Assembly: GCA_031771865.1 (NCBI GenBank)
Contig: JASISA010000041.1
Span: 496,001 to 560,000, forward strand
Direction of reading: 5' to 3'
DNA: 64,000 bases
Origin: Nothophaeocryptopus gaeumannii
Taxonomy: Eukaryota > Ascomycota > Dothideomycetes > Mycosphaerellales > Mycosphaerellaceae
Made by a program: the position numbers and the translations under genes. Shown here piece by piece: positions 10,413-22,127 of this stretch (its first letter is position 1; the number at the start of each line of letters is the position of its first letter). Under the pieces are notes generated by a model, which saw nothing but the letters and a program-made list of their open reading frames with translations, was not told where the DNA came from and made no database searches.

Positions 10413-12194
10413 ATGGGCTTCTTCACCAGCAATGTCAACGATAACGATGGCGACGCACCAGTACCTGGGACAGTCCATCTGGTCGATCTCGAAGGGACCA
10501 TACGAGCGAAACACGCGAAAGGATCTCAACAAGATATCGTACTCATACCGTCGCCTTCGTCCAATCCAGATGATCCAGTATGTCTACCTACTATACTGTT
10601 GATACTCGGCGAGGCTTCTAACACTTGCACAGCTCAACTGGTCCCCCTCCCGAAAACTCCTCTCAACATCTTGCATGTGCATGTATACTTTGGTTGTCGG
10701 CATCGCCTCCGCAGCAATCTACTCCGTCCTCGAACCCATTTCCAAAGCGACAAATTTGACAGTTGGAGATCTCAACGCTGGGACGGGATACATGTTCCTC
10801 GCATTCGGATGGGGATGTCTTGTCTGGCAGCCATTAGCATTGCAGTATGGCAAGAGACCGGTATATCTCTTCAGCTTACTCGCGACTGTCGCTATCCAAG
10901 TCTGGGCTCCTTATACGAAGTCCAATGGACAATGGATTGCGAATAAAGTTCTGCAAGGGTTTTTTGGAGCGCCGATTGAGAGTTTGTGCGAGATCAGCGT
11001 AGCCGACATCTATTTCCAACATGAGCGCGGGTTTTACATGGCCATCTATGCGCTTCTTCTTGCTGGAGGGAACTATTTTGCGCCTGTGATCGCGGGGTTT
11101 ATTACGGACGGACAAGGGTGGAAATGGGTATTGTATTGGTGCGCGATTTTCAACGGGATGGGATTTGTGTATTTGTTTTTCCTCATGGAGGAGACGAATT
11201 ATAGTCGGGAGGTTCTTGTTGTGCAGGAGAATCGAGAGGGAACTTCTCCGGCGAATGGAGCGGCAAGTCCGCTCGGAAGCACCGAGGGCGAGAAGAAGAC
11301 TGTGGTGAAAGAAGGACTAGCGGTGGAGGATGCGACTCGAGTGGTGGTCTACAGCCCGAAGAGCTATGCGGATAAGATGAAGCTCGTGAGAACTGTTGAT
11401 CTGAAGAAGCCGAATAGGTTGGCGGGTATGGCTTGGCGACCGCTCGTCTTCTTGACGTTTCCGGTTATCTTCTACGCTGGCTTCTCATATGGCTCGAATC
11501 TGGTCTGGTTCAACGTCCTAAATGGCACTGCTTCGCTGATCTTTACCAACCAATACGGCTTCCGGGCTTCGAGTGTTGGGTTGACATACATATCGACGAT
11601 GATCGGTACGGCTGTGGCCAGCTTTTATACCGGATGGGTGGGAGATCGAGTGCTGCTGTGGCTTTCCAGGAAGAACAAGGGCATCTATGAGCCGGAGTTG
11701 AGACTTTGGCTGTTCTTGCCTTCGCTGCTCCTGCTGCCGTTCGGTCTGCTGCTTTGGGGCGTGGGAGCTGCTCATCATGTTCAGTAAGTCTCACCAAGTA
11801 TCTGCCACCTGCAGGACGGATGTTCGCTAACGGTTTTGTTCCCAGTTGGTTCGGTTGCGTCTTCGCCATGGGCGTCATCGCCGCAACAAACGTGGTCGGC
11901 CTCCAGATCTCCATCTCCTACTGCGTTGACAGCTACAAAGACCTCTCAGGAGAAGCCATCGTCACTGTCATCCTGGTACGAAACACGATGAGTTTTGCCG
12001 TGAACTATGGCATCACGCCTTGGGTGACGAATATGGGACTGCAGAATGCGTTTATTGTAGCAGCGTTTGCGGGCATGGCTCAGTGTGCGAGTTTCTTGAT
12101 CTTTGTGAAGTATGGCAAGAAGCTGAGAAGGGATAGCTCGCCGAGGTATGCGAAGTATGTTGAGAAGATGGCGAGTGACGGTGTCATCCATTGA
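10413..12194 (+). CDS. MFS transporter (drug:H+ antiporter / HOL1-like)
   Basis: Three exons, 10413-10577, 10633-11783 and 11846-12194, give 554 residues. The introns are 55 nt (GTATGT...GCACAG) and 62 nt (GTAAGT...CCCAG); the first junction builds the typical DDPLNWSPSRK entry into the membrane domain. A cytosolic N terminus is followed by hydrophobic helices in two bundles, separated by a charged central loop (about residues 240-325) with EGEKKTVVKEG and a LVRTVDLKKPNR stretch. Motifs such as GWGCLVWQPLALQYGKRPVY and the GWVGDRVLLWLSRKNKG loop fit the 12-helix DHA1 subfamily containing yeast Hol1 and many fungal exporters. The substrate cannot be told from sequence. There is no adjoining biosynthetic gene, so a cluster role is not supported. 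Confidence 0.88.
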
Positions 12195-12412
12195 GGGCCG
12201 GAAGAGGTTGAACGGACTGGCGAGGAGGTGAAGTTGGCAGGGCTTGCTGTAGAGCCGTTATTCACTCACGCATTAGCTTCTTGCCCCACATCCCACTCTT
12301 TTCTTGTTTGCTTTTATCGTTGCCACAAGTTCCTCTAACCTTCTCGCTGAACGCACGAAACACATTCTAGACATTTAAACAGCTTCGTCACAATCCATCA
12401 CCCACCGTCAAT

Positions 12413-13435
12413 ATGACCTACCGCGAAGACGACAATGACCTCTTCATCCCTGAAGGCGAATCACTACCACCGCCACGCCGTTCCCGCATTCCCTTCCGCG
12501 AAGACAGCAGTGTCTCGTCCTCCTCTCTCTCAGACCTCTCCGATGCCGACTTCGAAGACCAAGAAGTGATCCCGCGCTACTGTATCTGCCGTGGGCTAGA
12601 GCGTGGCTTCATGATCTGCTGCGATACCTGCGATGACTGGTTCCATGAAAGATGCATCGATCTGAAGGAGGCGGATCAGAAGTTTATTGAGACGTACAGC
12701 TGCCCGCTTTGTGAGCATGCTAATGGGCGCAAGACGGTCTGGAAGGGTGCCTCGCCGTGGGAGGCGAGAAAGAAGGCCGAGGAATTGGTGAGGGAATTGG
12801 AGCTCAGGGATGAGAAGAGGCAGGTGAAGAACGTATTCGCGCAATTCCACGTTGGAAAAAGAGATGAGGAGGTGGACGCGGGCTTCGAGGCAGATGGAGA
12901 GACCAAGGATGGCGCTAGTCGAGGCAAGCGGTCTCTGGCTGGACATGGGATTCCTCGGTACTCGCGTCTCACTGATGTTCCTATCGGCGTCGCGAAGGAA
13001 ATCTACGCTCATCACAACCCGGATGACGGCGCTGAGAGTTTTGCCTCTTCTGCCACCTTCACGCCCACGCCTACCTCCAAAGTCGCCAACAACTCCGCCT
13101 CAATCCGCCCACGACCTATGATGTCAACTGCTCGTGCGCAAGCTCGCCAAACGATGAAGGCTACGCGAGGTCTACAGAAGCTCGTATTGCATGAGGAGGG
13201 AGACGCCATGGTGGTTGATGATGATGGTGATGATGATGGGGGAGGAGTCTCGCTCGCCGTTCAGAACCGCATCGATGGAGACGGCATGGAGAGTGAGAGT
13301 GGGGAGGAAGACGATGATTTCGACCGCTACGATGCTTCGCCGAGCTTTGTTGATAAGCTTGTCATGTCGAGGATGCGAGAGGCGCTATCTGGCAAGTATC
13401 CTTCGTTGGGACTTCGCGAGGGAGAGATGCTGTGA
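12413..13435 (+). CDS. PHD-finger protein
   Basis: Single exon of 340 residues. A C4HC3 PHD finger spans about residues 57-100: CIC, then CCDTCDDWFHERC and ending SCPLC. The sequence before the finger is acidic and Ser-rich. This type of PHD often reads methylated or unmodified histone H3 N-terminal tails, and the 'GFMICCDTCDDWFH' core resembles fingers in fungal Set1-complex subunit Spp1 and in Bye1-like proteins. The protein is too short and lacks the TFIIS-like parts of Bye1, so I leave it as a PHD reader. C-terminal to the finger are a basic helical region, a Ser/Thr-rich linker and an Asp-rich run (about 268-277), encoded by GAT repeats. It ends with a short conserved-looking helix, FVDKLVMSRMREAL. 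It lies 218 bp after the transporter. Confidence 0.85.
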   Translation: MTYREDDNDLFIPEGESLPPPRRSRIPFREDSSVSSSSLSDLSDADFEDQEVIPRYCICRGLERGFMICCDTCDDWFHERCIDLKEADQKFIETYSCPLCEHANGRKTVWKGASPWEARKKAEELVRELELRDEKRQVKNVFAQFHVGKRDEEVDAGFEADGETKDGASRGKRSLAGHGIPRYSRLTDVPIGVAKEIYAHHNPDDGAESFASSATFTPTPTSKVANNSASIRPRPMMSTARAQARQTMKATRGLQKLVLHEEGDAMVVDDDGDDDGGGVSLAVQNRIDGDGMESESGEEDDDFDRYDASPSFVDKLVMSRMREALSGKYPSLGLREGEML

Positions 13436-14303
13436 GAGCACCAGCTCTGGCCAATGGAAGGCCCATTCTTGTAAGGATACTGGTAGTGTTGTCAGGGCTT
13501 GGAAGTGAAGCTAGAGGAGCCCCATGGCGTGTAAGGACTCGTGTTGGGGGTATTGAAGCATGTACGAAGTACACAACGACAATATCGGATCGTTTCTCTG
13601 CATACAGCATTGTTTGCTGTCTTGCATATGATTCTCAATCTCTTTCTGGCCGTGATTGTTGTTCTGCAGGGCAGTATTAGCGCCTAAGGCCACAGGACGC
13701 TCGGGCCCGCCGTTCCACGTCAAATAGCAGCAATCTTCTCCGTACAAATCCTCACCTATACAGCATCGTCCACCAAGCAATACATCATCTGTCCATTGCT
13801 GTCCATCAGTCAGTCACTCTATTGTGTCTCAACACAAGTTCACGTCGGACCTCGAACAAAAGAGAAGGGCACGAGGTCATCGAACCGCTACGTCATCCGC
13901 AACGGCCCGCCCGCTCAACCCGCCAAATCCTAGCAGGAGCTGCCGCACGGACGACGACACCAACTTAACCCTGCAGCAACGAACTACGCGTCTGGAAATC
14001 ATTTGAGCGTGTCAAACCACCACTTCTTCAGTTCTGCTATACCTTTGGTACATTTGCGCGGAGTCTGGCGTTCGGGTGTGGGTTCACAAGATCTCCACCG
14101 CTGACGCCTTATCGCCGTCGTACAAGGCGGGCACATTGAAGACTTCACAGGCCGCGAACGCCACAAGCCTTTCCCACGCCACAAGCCTTTTCCACGCGAG
14201 CCTCATAAATAATCCGGCACGACTGATTGCTCCTGCTGCAGCTGCGCGCAGCCTGATCATGCTTTGACCGCAAACCTCGCCTTCGTCGCTGCCTTACAAT
14301 ACC
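13436..14303. other. Intergenic region upstream of the giant deubiquitinase
   Basis: No supported gene. The segment holds the 3' region of the PHD gene and the upstream region of the USP gene, and includes the 18-bp tandem duplication listed separately (14159-14194). Short frames here are not convincing. Confidence 0.5.
14159..14194 (+). repeat. 18-bp tandem duplication upstream of the USP gene
   Basis: Two head-to-tail copies of CGCCACAAGCCTTTYCCA, differing at one pyrimidine, lie about 110-145 bp before the start codon at 14304. This could be a duplicated regulatory site or chance slippage; no known factor site is claimed. Confidence 0.7.
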
Positions 14304-17300
14304 ATGGCTTCGGCAAACGCTGCAGACACTTGGACTCGCGACCCTGTCGCCGACGCGAATCCTGATCTCACCCGCAAGCGACAACGACTCAGCGAAGAGA
14401 ACGAGACTTCACCCCTTTCGACTGACAACGGAGTCGTAGTGCAAGCTGTACCGACAGAGGACGACGGAGTCGACGCCAGTCTGGGCAACGCCATCGAAAT
14501 CCATGATGATACTGTTATGCCGCCGTTCAGTGACACCTTGGCCCTGAGTTCGGGCATGAAGGCCACTCCCATTCAGACTCTCGACAATCTGCTGGCCAGA
14601 GTCAACGGCAACTACTATGTTGATCCCGCTGTGTTCGACGACCTCGCCACATGGATGATTAGCCATGTCCACGACATACCGAGTGACCTACCGGAAATGA
14701 ACGAGGCATATATGGAGGAGTCCGAATTTTTCGAAAAACTTGGAGTCCTTTCATTCAGCATTTTGGCTCGTGGAGAAGACCTCATGGACCGGCCAACCGC
14801 TCATACTTATGGAATGGACCGACTTGTAGACTGTGCGGCGAATTTCGTCGGTGCCGCTGTCGAGCTAGGCTTGCGAATGCTCAATCTCCTCCCTGGAATT
14901 GTTGATGCACTAGTCGCCCGAAGAGACTCTGGAAAGGTCACGAAAGCGCGTCAGAATGTGGATCTTCTTTGGTGGATGCCTGTCCTCGGACAGGCCATGA
15001 TCGGACACAAGTTCTTCGCCAAGCAGTACTTTGCGAACCCGCTCAGGTACAAGCATCACGCTTCGTCTAAGGGGTTCAGAGCGAGGTTCCTTTCAAGCCC
15101 GGACCATTTGCATTCAATGGCACAGCTTCTCAACCAGCTGGGCCGGCAGCATCGAGCTATCGTCAACGCCTGGGAAGCTATTGACTGCATTCTGCACCTT
15201 GCTGCTTGTGAGGATTTCACAGCACGCAAAGAGACCGAGCAGACTATGGAGGCCGCACACATGTACCTGATGCCTACCGTTTGCGAGAAGCACCCAAGAG
15301 CACTTCCTGAAGGGTTCCACGAAACGCTGATGAAAACCGCGTCGAAGCTGCTGAAGTCACTCCTGCTTGGCGCTGATACGGGCACAATCGTCGCTATCTA
15401 CGACCGTTATATCAGAAGCGATCACGATGCTCTGCTTGTCGAATCAGAAGTCGACATGCCTGTTGCAGAACGCCTGCTCACACTCAGCAACAACAACCAG
15501 AACATTTTGGTCGATCTTATGATCACGGCCTGGACACTCCAAGTGATGAGGTCCTTCATCTACAGCGACATCATGGATGTCCGTGCGTTCGGAATTTCCG
15601 CGCTAAGCCAGAAGCTCCTTGAGACATACAACATCTTCCACACATCCGCGGAGAATATGGAGCATCCAGTGTTGCAGTTTGTGTCTCGGTTCATGCGAAC
15701 CAACGAGCTGCCAAAGTACATCTTTGGCCCGAATTCGCATGCGAGCCTCATCACGCACAGCGGGCGCATCATCAGCTTTCTCGCCGCCACATTCGCATAC
15801 ACGGACCTGGAGACCGACATCATCTGGCACGCCTGCACCAACAGCGTCGAGGCTGAATTCGTCAAAGCCTCTTTTGCCGTCCTGGTTGAGCTCAGTCGCT
15901 ATCTTGATCTTGATCACCTTCTGTATCTGGCCAACAAGTATGCTGTCACGCCTCCTGCCAAGCTTGGAAGGGACGCCGTCGACTCTCTGACAGACCTGTT
16001 TCAACAAGTACAGCTGAAAAGCGGAGATACTGGTGATGAGCGACACCGTCTTGCAACAGCGTTCATCAGCATCGACATAATGATGCGCGTTCCAGACTGC
16101 GATCCCAAATCGCCATTGATGCAGCTCCGGGAGATTGCTCGAACAGAACTTCTTCGATTCACGCAGCCTTTCTACAGTGCGGAGGACCGGTATCAGATCT
16201 ACAGTCGGTGCATACCGAACATCGTACAATCGACCGAACATTCCACGACCAGCGTTGAAATCGTAGCTAGCTTTCTGCGCAACGTTTGGTCTCAGCACGA
16301 GGCACAGAACCTCATAGCGATGCTTCCTGTCGGCGCGGCTGTTACTGATCTTGGACGATTCGTCGATAAGCACCAGAAGGACGATGCTGCGTGCGCCGTG
16401 ACGAACGTAATAGCAGTCGAATTGCGCATGGATCTGATACTACGTCTCATGAGCGTGAGTCCAATCTCGAATCTTGACGAGAAGACCTTGCAGGAATTTT
16501 ACGACTGCACGCTTGGGGAGCGTGCTCCCAGCAACAACTCCCGGGAGCGAGCATGGACGCTTCTTGCTGTGAGCGATCCAACTCAGGTTTCGTCCACAGC
16601 GAACGCACTCGTGAATCGTTATCTCAACAACGAGGCTACGACTTTGCCGGTGGAGTTCCTGACGCCCAAGGTTTTGCAGCTACTTCAAGGATCTCTCCAA
16701 AATCAAGCCATTAGCGAGCCATATTGCGGAGATCTGTGTCTTATCTTGGATACGCCAGTTTGGAAGAAGCTTGCGCAGACAGCTGGAACTATCTCACCCA
16801 TCTCACTGACAGCGATATACATTATGTGCTTCTTCCTATTCGACTTTGCGAATCAGTCAAAAGCTCAGGAGTCCGCTGCGGCATGCCAGCAAGAGTACGC
16901 AAGGCGTCATATCATCCGAATCTGCGAGATGTTCTCTACGCTTGACGACGCGAGCCCTGCGACTCAGCAAGCAGCGATTGAGCATGAAGTCGGGCTGCTG
17001 CAGGCCGTGTTGACGCATAGCAAGTTGCACGCCACTCCACACAACGACGCGACAAATGCTGAGGTAGTGCTCTCTTCGCCTTCCGACGGGGAGAAGGCTA
17101 TCCACTACCGTATGCAAGTCTACAGCGGAGGCCAAGCGAGCCCGAAGGTGCTCACAATCCAAGCAGGGCAAGCGAGTCTGGTGTCGGAGCTAGCAGCGAA
17201 GCTCCCTGAAGTTACCGGCGCAACCATTAATCGTGTCATCGCCGGCGGCAAGACTCTCGATCTCGAGGGGAGTGCAGAGAAGCGGCTATCAGATTTTGCA

Positions 17301-20300
17301 CTCTCCGAATCAGGTGTGATCCACGTCTGCCCGAAGCATTCTTTCGACAGCGACCTCGGGAGGGTGATTACATCTTCAGGTGCCGTTGAGGACGAGGTTC
17401 TCATGCGTTATGGCGACCTTGAGAAGCTGCTATCAGGTCCTGACGGCATCGCGAGCAAGGTAGGTTTCGTAAGTCCAGGAGTCTTTCAAAGCTGACCTGT
17501 CTAGATGTTCAACTTCCTCGTACAAATACCGCCTCCAGCAGAAACTCGGCACAGGATCACTGCACCAAGCGTCACAGCCGAAGAGCTTTGCCCCAGGGAG
17601 AGGGCTTGGGAGAGCATGTTCCACCTGAGCATCCTTCAGCGACACCTGATGGACTTTGCGCACCTAGGTGTCGTTGACGAACAATATATCTTACGAAGCG
17701 TGAAGCTTTTGATCGATGTGCTGACCGACGAGACGCGGGTCTTCAGGCTTGACGTGTGTTCGCAGACTATGGCCGTCTTGACCGCGTTCTTGCAAGGTGA
17801 GCGTCGCGGTTCTCCCGCTCTCAAAGATCAGACTGACGGCATCTCAGAGCGACCGAAAGAGCAGTCGACAGCCTCACTCATCGCCGAGCCCCAGACATTC
17901 GGTTCTCGTATGGTCGCTATTTGTCAAAGCGCGATGCGAAGCCAATCTGAGCCTTCTCACACGAGAAGAGTTCTCATCGGAAACTCACTCAAGCTTCTAC
18001 AGCAAGCCTTCCGTTGCGAAGAATCAGTCTGGCAGTGCTTTACCGCAGATCCTCGAGTACCTGAGCTCCACGCGCAGATGCTTTTCGACAGCGATGTCGT
18101 TCTTGCAGAACATGCTTGTGGAGCCGTCCGCAGCTTTTGCCTGGATGCCTCGTCGCCAGCTGAAGTGGCCGATTTTTACATGAGGATCACTCTAGACACC
18201 ATACCTTTGGCATTGGCGAATCGACCACGAGTCGAACCATTCTTCGAGCTCCTGACGCAGATGCTGCTGACCAACAGACTCCTGCATGACAACGAGTCAA
18301 AAGCTCGTGTGATTGCACAGTCATTGATGACCGCAGTGTGGAATTGCAACCACACTGAGTCTGTCGACTTGCCGATGGCGGACACGGCAATGCAAGGTCT
18401 CCTGACTCTTCTCAAGGAGGCAATTAGTATCGTGCGCAGCTTCAAGAAGCCTCTGAATCTCCTGGGTTGGCCAGTCAGATTACTCCAAAAGTTGCTCCTT
18501 CCTCACTCTAAGCACCCGGAGTCTCGACCACTTGTTCACCCAGGCACTCGACAACTCGTGTATTCACTTGTAAAGGACACTTGCGAGACTCAAGCAGATT
18601 TCCTGCCATTGCTGGAAGCAACGCTGTCTGCATTGTACGAGGCGCCCGGCAATACATCCGCGAGATATCCTGGAGAAACTAATTGGATCCGACCAGCCTC
18701 AGAATGCAGTGGTCTCATCAATCTTGGCATGACTTGCTACATGAACTCCCTCCTGCAACAGCTTTTTGCCAATGTTGGATTTCGCAAATTCATCTTTGAC
18801 ATTCCCATTACAGACGCGACGAATCAGACATTACTCGTGAAGGTTCAGGGTCTCTTTGCAGAGATGCAAAGTCTGTACAAGCCTTTTGTCGACACGACTG
18901 GTGTGGCAAAAGTGCTTGGCGTCCAGACCGACAGCCAGGAAGATGTCCATGGCTTCTACGAAGACTTCTTATCTAAGCTCGAGGCCGAGATTCCTGATGC
19001 GGAATCGAAAGCAGCCTTAAGTCGCTTCTTCACGGGGAAGCTCATATCGCAGATCAAGGGCGAGTGCGGACACGTCTCTCCGCGGACTGAACCCTTCGTT
19101 GACCTGCCTATGGTCGTCAAGAACAAGGCCGGTCTCCACGACAGTCTTGATGAGTCCGTTCAAGGCGAGCCAATGGAAGGTGCCAACAAATACAAGTGCC
19201 TGGCATGTGATGCAGCTGACGGTGGCCGTCTTGTCAACGCTATGAGGAGATCTTGTCCAGCAGAAATTCCCGACAACTTGACCTTCTGCTTGAAGCGCTT
19301 CACTTTCGAATCCATGTTTGGAGGTGAAGGCAAGGTCAACGATCGATTCGAGTTCCCGCAAACAATCGACATGTCCAAATATCATGTATCTCACCTGGAA
19401 GATCCAACGGCCCCAACAGACGAAGACATCTTTGAGCTGGTTGGTGTCATCGTGCATCAAGGTACTCTGCAGATGGGTCATTACTGGTCGTACACACTTC
19501 TACAGAACACTGGTGATCCCAAGTCAAGGAACTGGGTCAAGCTCGAGGACAAGAATGTGGCGTCTTGTCAAGGGGGCATTGACGAGGTCCAAAAGGAATG
19601 TTTTGGCGGACAGCGCTGGGCTAACGGGAATGAGCGCGCTGACAACGCTTACGTCCTGTTCTACCAAAGAAAAGCATCCCTCGAGGAACAGATCTCTCTC
19701 CCTGGCCCAATTCTGGATTCTGTTGCTGGCGCACCGATGCCACCAAAGGTCGCACTTCCAGCCCACAAGCGCCAATGGCTGCACGAGCAGAATGCATGGA
19801 ACCACCTCATCGCGCATCTGTTCCAAACAGACTTTTCTGTTTTCATGGAGTGGCTGCTGAATAGTAGCGCATCCTTTGGCATCTTTGATGCAGCAGAAAA
19901 GGGCGACAATGGAGATGCAGACATGGAGAACGACGCAAGCCCGCAAGAAGATATCGTTGAAACTGTCGGCAGCTCGACTGAGAATGCCACGGCTCACATT
20001 GATCTCTTGAGCAGCGTTCTCGTGACTTACTTCCAGCGAATAGCCATCGTCGATCAGGCGCCCAACAAGAAGCTTGAGCCTTGGTTCGCTGCGCTCAAGG
20101 CATGCATGAAAGACCATCCGGCTCTGGCACTGCACGTGCTGTCGCATTTTGTCAGTGACGAGATCTGGTACGGATCTATCTGGTCACACGAGAAGAAGAG
20201 CGTGCGGACGAAGTCCAGAGAGCTCATCTTGTTCTGCCTCTCGAGCGTCCGAGATCACCAACCCGAGATATACCAACCGCTTTTTCATCAGATCACCACC

Positions 20301-21620
20301 GCCCACGCGAAACAGATCCGCTCTGACAAGCTCCCTGGTCCCTCGGAATGGGATGACTACCTCAAACTCGCAGCCAGTCTTGCAGCTCCCGGGCCCCTGG
20401 AGACAGCTGCCATTCTGGACGGCGACTACTTGCTTTGGATTCTGGAAATGCTCAAAGCGCCCTTTTCCTCCCGTTCCAAGATGTATCCTGGCCTGAGTGA
20501 CCATCTGAAGACGCGCCCAGATAAGGTCGCCGCTCTCTACGATTTCCTCCACGCCATACTAAAAGACTACGTTGTCATTCCAAATCTCAAGGAGTTTAGT
20601 TCTCCGGATGGTCCTCGTGATTTCATCGATGATCGAGTCTTGTTGAAGCGCGACGAGCTTCTGCTCTTCTTTGAACGTTCTAGTAACACGGCTAGAGCAG
20701 GCATGGCTCCATGGTTCTTCCGCTCGACTCGCCTCGCCCATAAGGAGGGCAGCGATTGGCATAACTCGGCTCCGGGAAAGGTTGTAGAGCTGCTGGTCGG
20801 CGAAGATATGCCTGGAGACTTGCGCGACTTCATGGAACAGTTTATGATTTCCTACATCGACGTGGAAGAGGAGTCCTTGTCCTCGCTCATCCACTTAATC
20901 CTTCATTACTGTCGCGGCTTGGAATCCGATGAGGACGCGACACCAGTGTTCCGTGCGCTATGTACAGTTGTTCCACAATGGGAGAGCTGCGAAGGCGAGC
21001 TTCTGCTGTACATCGCCGACGCTTACGAGACTGTGCCCAAAGCGGTCATTTCTACACTGGATTCGTGGATTAGTGGCTTCCTCGCTCATAACAAGTCTAA
21101 ACACATCCGCGAGGAGACTTCGAAATTCCTCATCGAGAAGATCTTCCCCTTGGAAGTGGACCTCCAGAGATCTCGTCGGGACCTCCACGTCGCCGCTGCT
21201 CGCGTGTTTCAAGGTCGCAAACTTTTGCACCTGTTGGCCAGGTTCTTGGAAGATGCCTTCAACGCCGAGAAATCCCGATCGCGATACGAGCCCTCTATCG
21301 GAGTCGTCTCACACATCCAGCACTGCCTCGAGTCCACGCGTGTCAACGTTACCAACATGCTATCACACGAGGACGACAGCGTGGCTCGGTTGGTTGGATC
21401 TGAACTCCGAGCTGAGTATGACGAGATCCAGTCAAGTCTGGCGGAGGTACGTAGAGTGGCCGCAATGCTTCAGCAGTGGGAAGTCGAAGATGAGGTGGGC
21501 TTGCCGACGACCGCTTCAGGTGTGAAGCAGAGTACGGAGTTGGCTTCTGATGATCCGGATAGTGATGAGGAGGATTGGGATAGTGATGCCAGTGATCTTT
21601 CGCCTACGCCGATGAATTGA
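14304..21620 (+). CDS. Giant ubiquitin carboxyl-terminal hydrolase (USP34/USP9X-like, peptidase C19)
   Basis: Two long exons, 14304-17459 and 17505-21620, are separated by a 45-nt intron (GTAGGT...CTCTAG-type end, branch-like CTGAC), giving 2,423 residues. The N-terminal 900 residues are helical-repeat-like. Residues about 933-1012 resemble a ubiquitin-like fold (MQVYSGG..., then ...INRVIAGGKTLD). The catalytic USP domain runs from about 1455 to 1795: Cys box NLGMTCYMNSLLQQ with Cys1463, and His box QMGHYWSYTL with His1711. A CxxC pair (KCLACDA) and DNLTFCLKRF are also family-typical. A long alpha-rich C-terminal half and an acidic tail (DDPDSDEEDWDSD) follow. This layout matches large fungal and animal USP9X/USP34-type enzymes, which remove ubiquitin from substrates; the fungal substrate is unknown. 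Retention of the intron would bring in a TGA. Confidence 0.93.
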
Positions 21621-22049
21621 TCAAGAGGGGAGAGACGTCGATGACTCGATGAGGACACGAAAGGAGGTAAGAGCTGAGAGATGGTCTGTTGTATCCGTAT
21701 TGTATCTGGTCTTTGGGATGGCCAGTAGCTTGCATCTTCGCATGCTATACATATACATGCAGAGTCAGATGGCTTTATTTTGGTGCTGCGTTGAAGCGTG
21801 GTAGGGAAAAGAGAGGAACCCTTTTGGTATGACATGAGAAAGCTACGACTATGAGAGTATGAATAAATGAATGAACGAGTATGAAATAGACGAGTCAGAT
21901 CAAAAAGTCTTGGTCATAGTATTTCGCGTTGCTTGCCAACGGGTATACATCTGGCGCGCCGTTTTCATGTACTTATGTCATCCATAACGTACCGCTATGC
22001 CCTGTAACACAAATGTCCATATATACAGCCCCGCTGCAAATGCTCATGC
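21621..22049. other. Convergent intergenic region
   Basis: This is the 3' flank of the USP gene (plus) and of the phospholipase gene (minus). The DNA is comparatively A/T-rich around 21840-21910. Nothing else is supported. Confidence 0.5.
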
Positions 22050-22127
22050 TCAAACCAAAAAGGCCACAACGACCATCACGACCCCCATCACGAACCACCA
22101 ATCCCCTCCAGCAGCAGCAGTAACTTT

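Noticed and set aside
10413..13435. Secondary-metabolite or resistance cluster around the MFS transporter
   Set aside because: Its neighbours are a BIM1-like protein, a PHD protein and a deubiquitinase; no biosynthetic enzyme is nearby.
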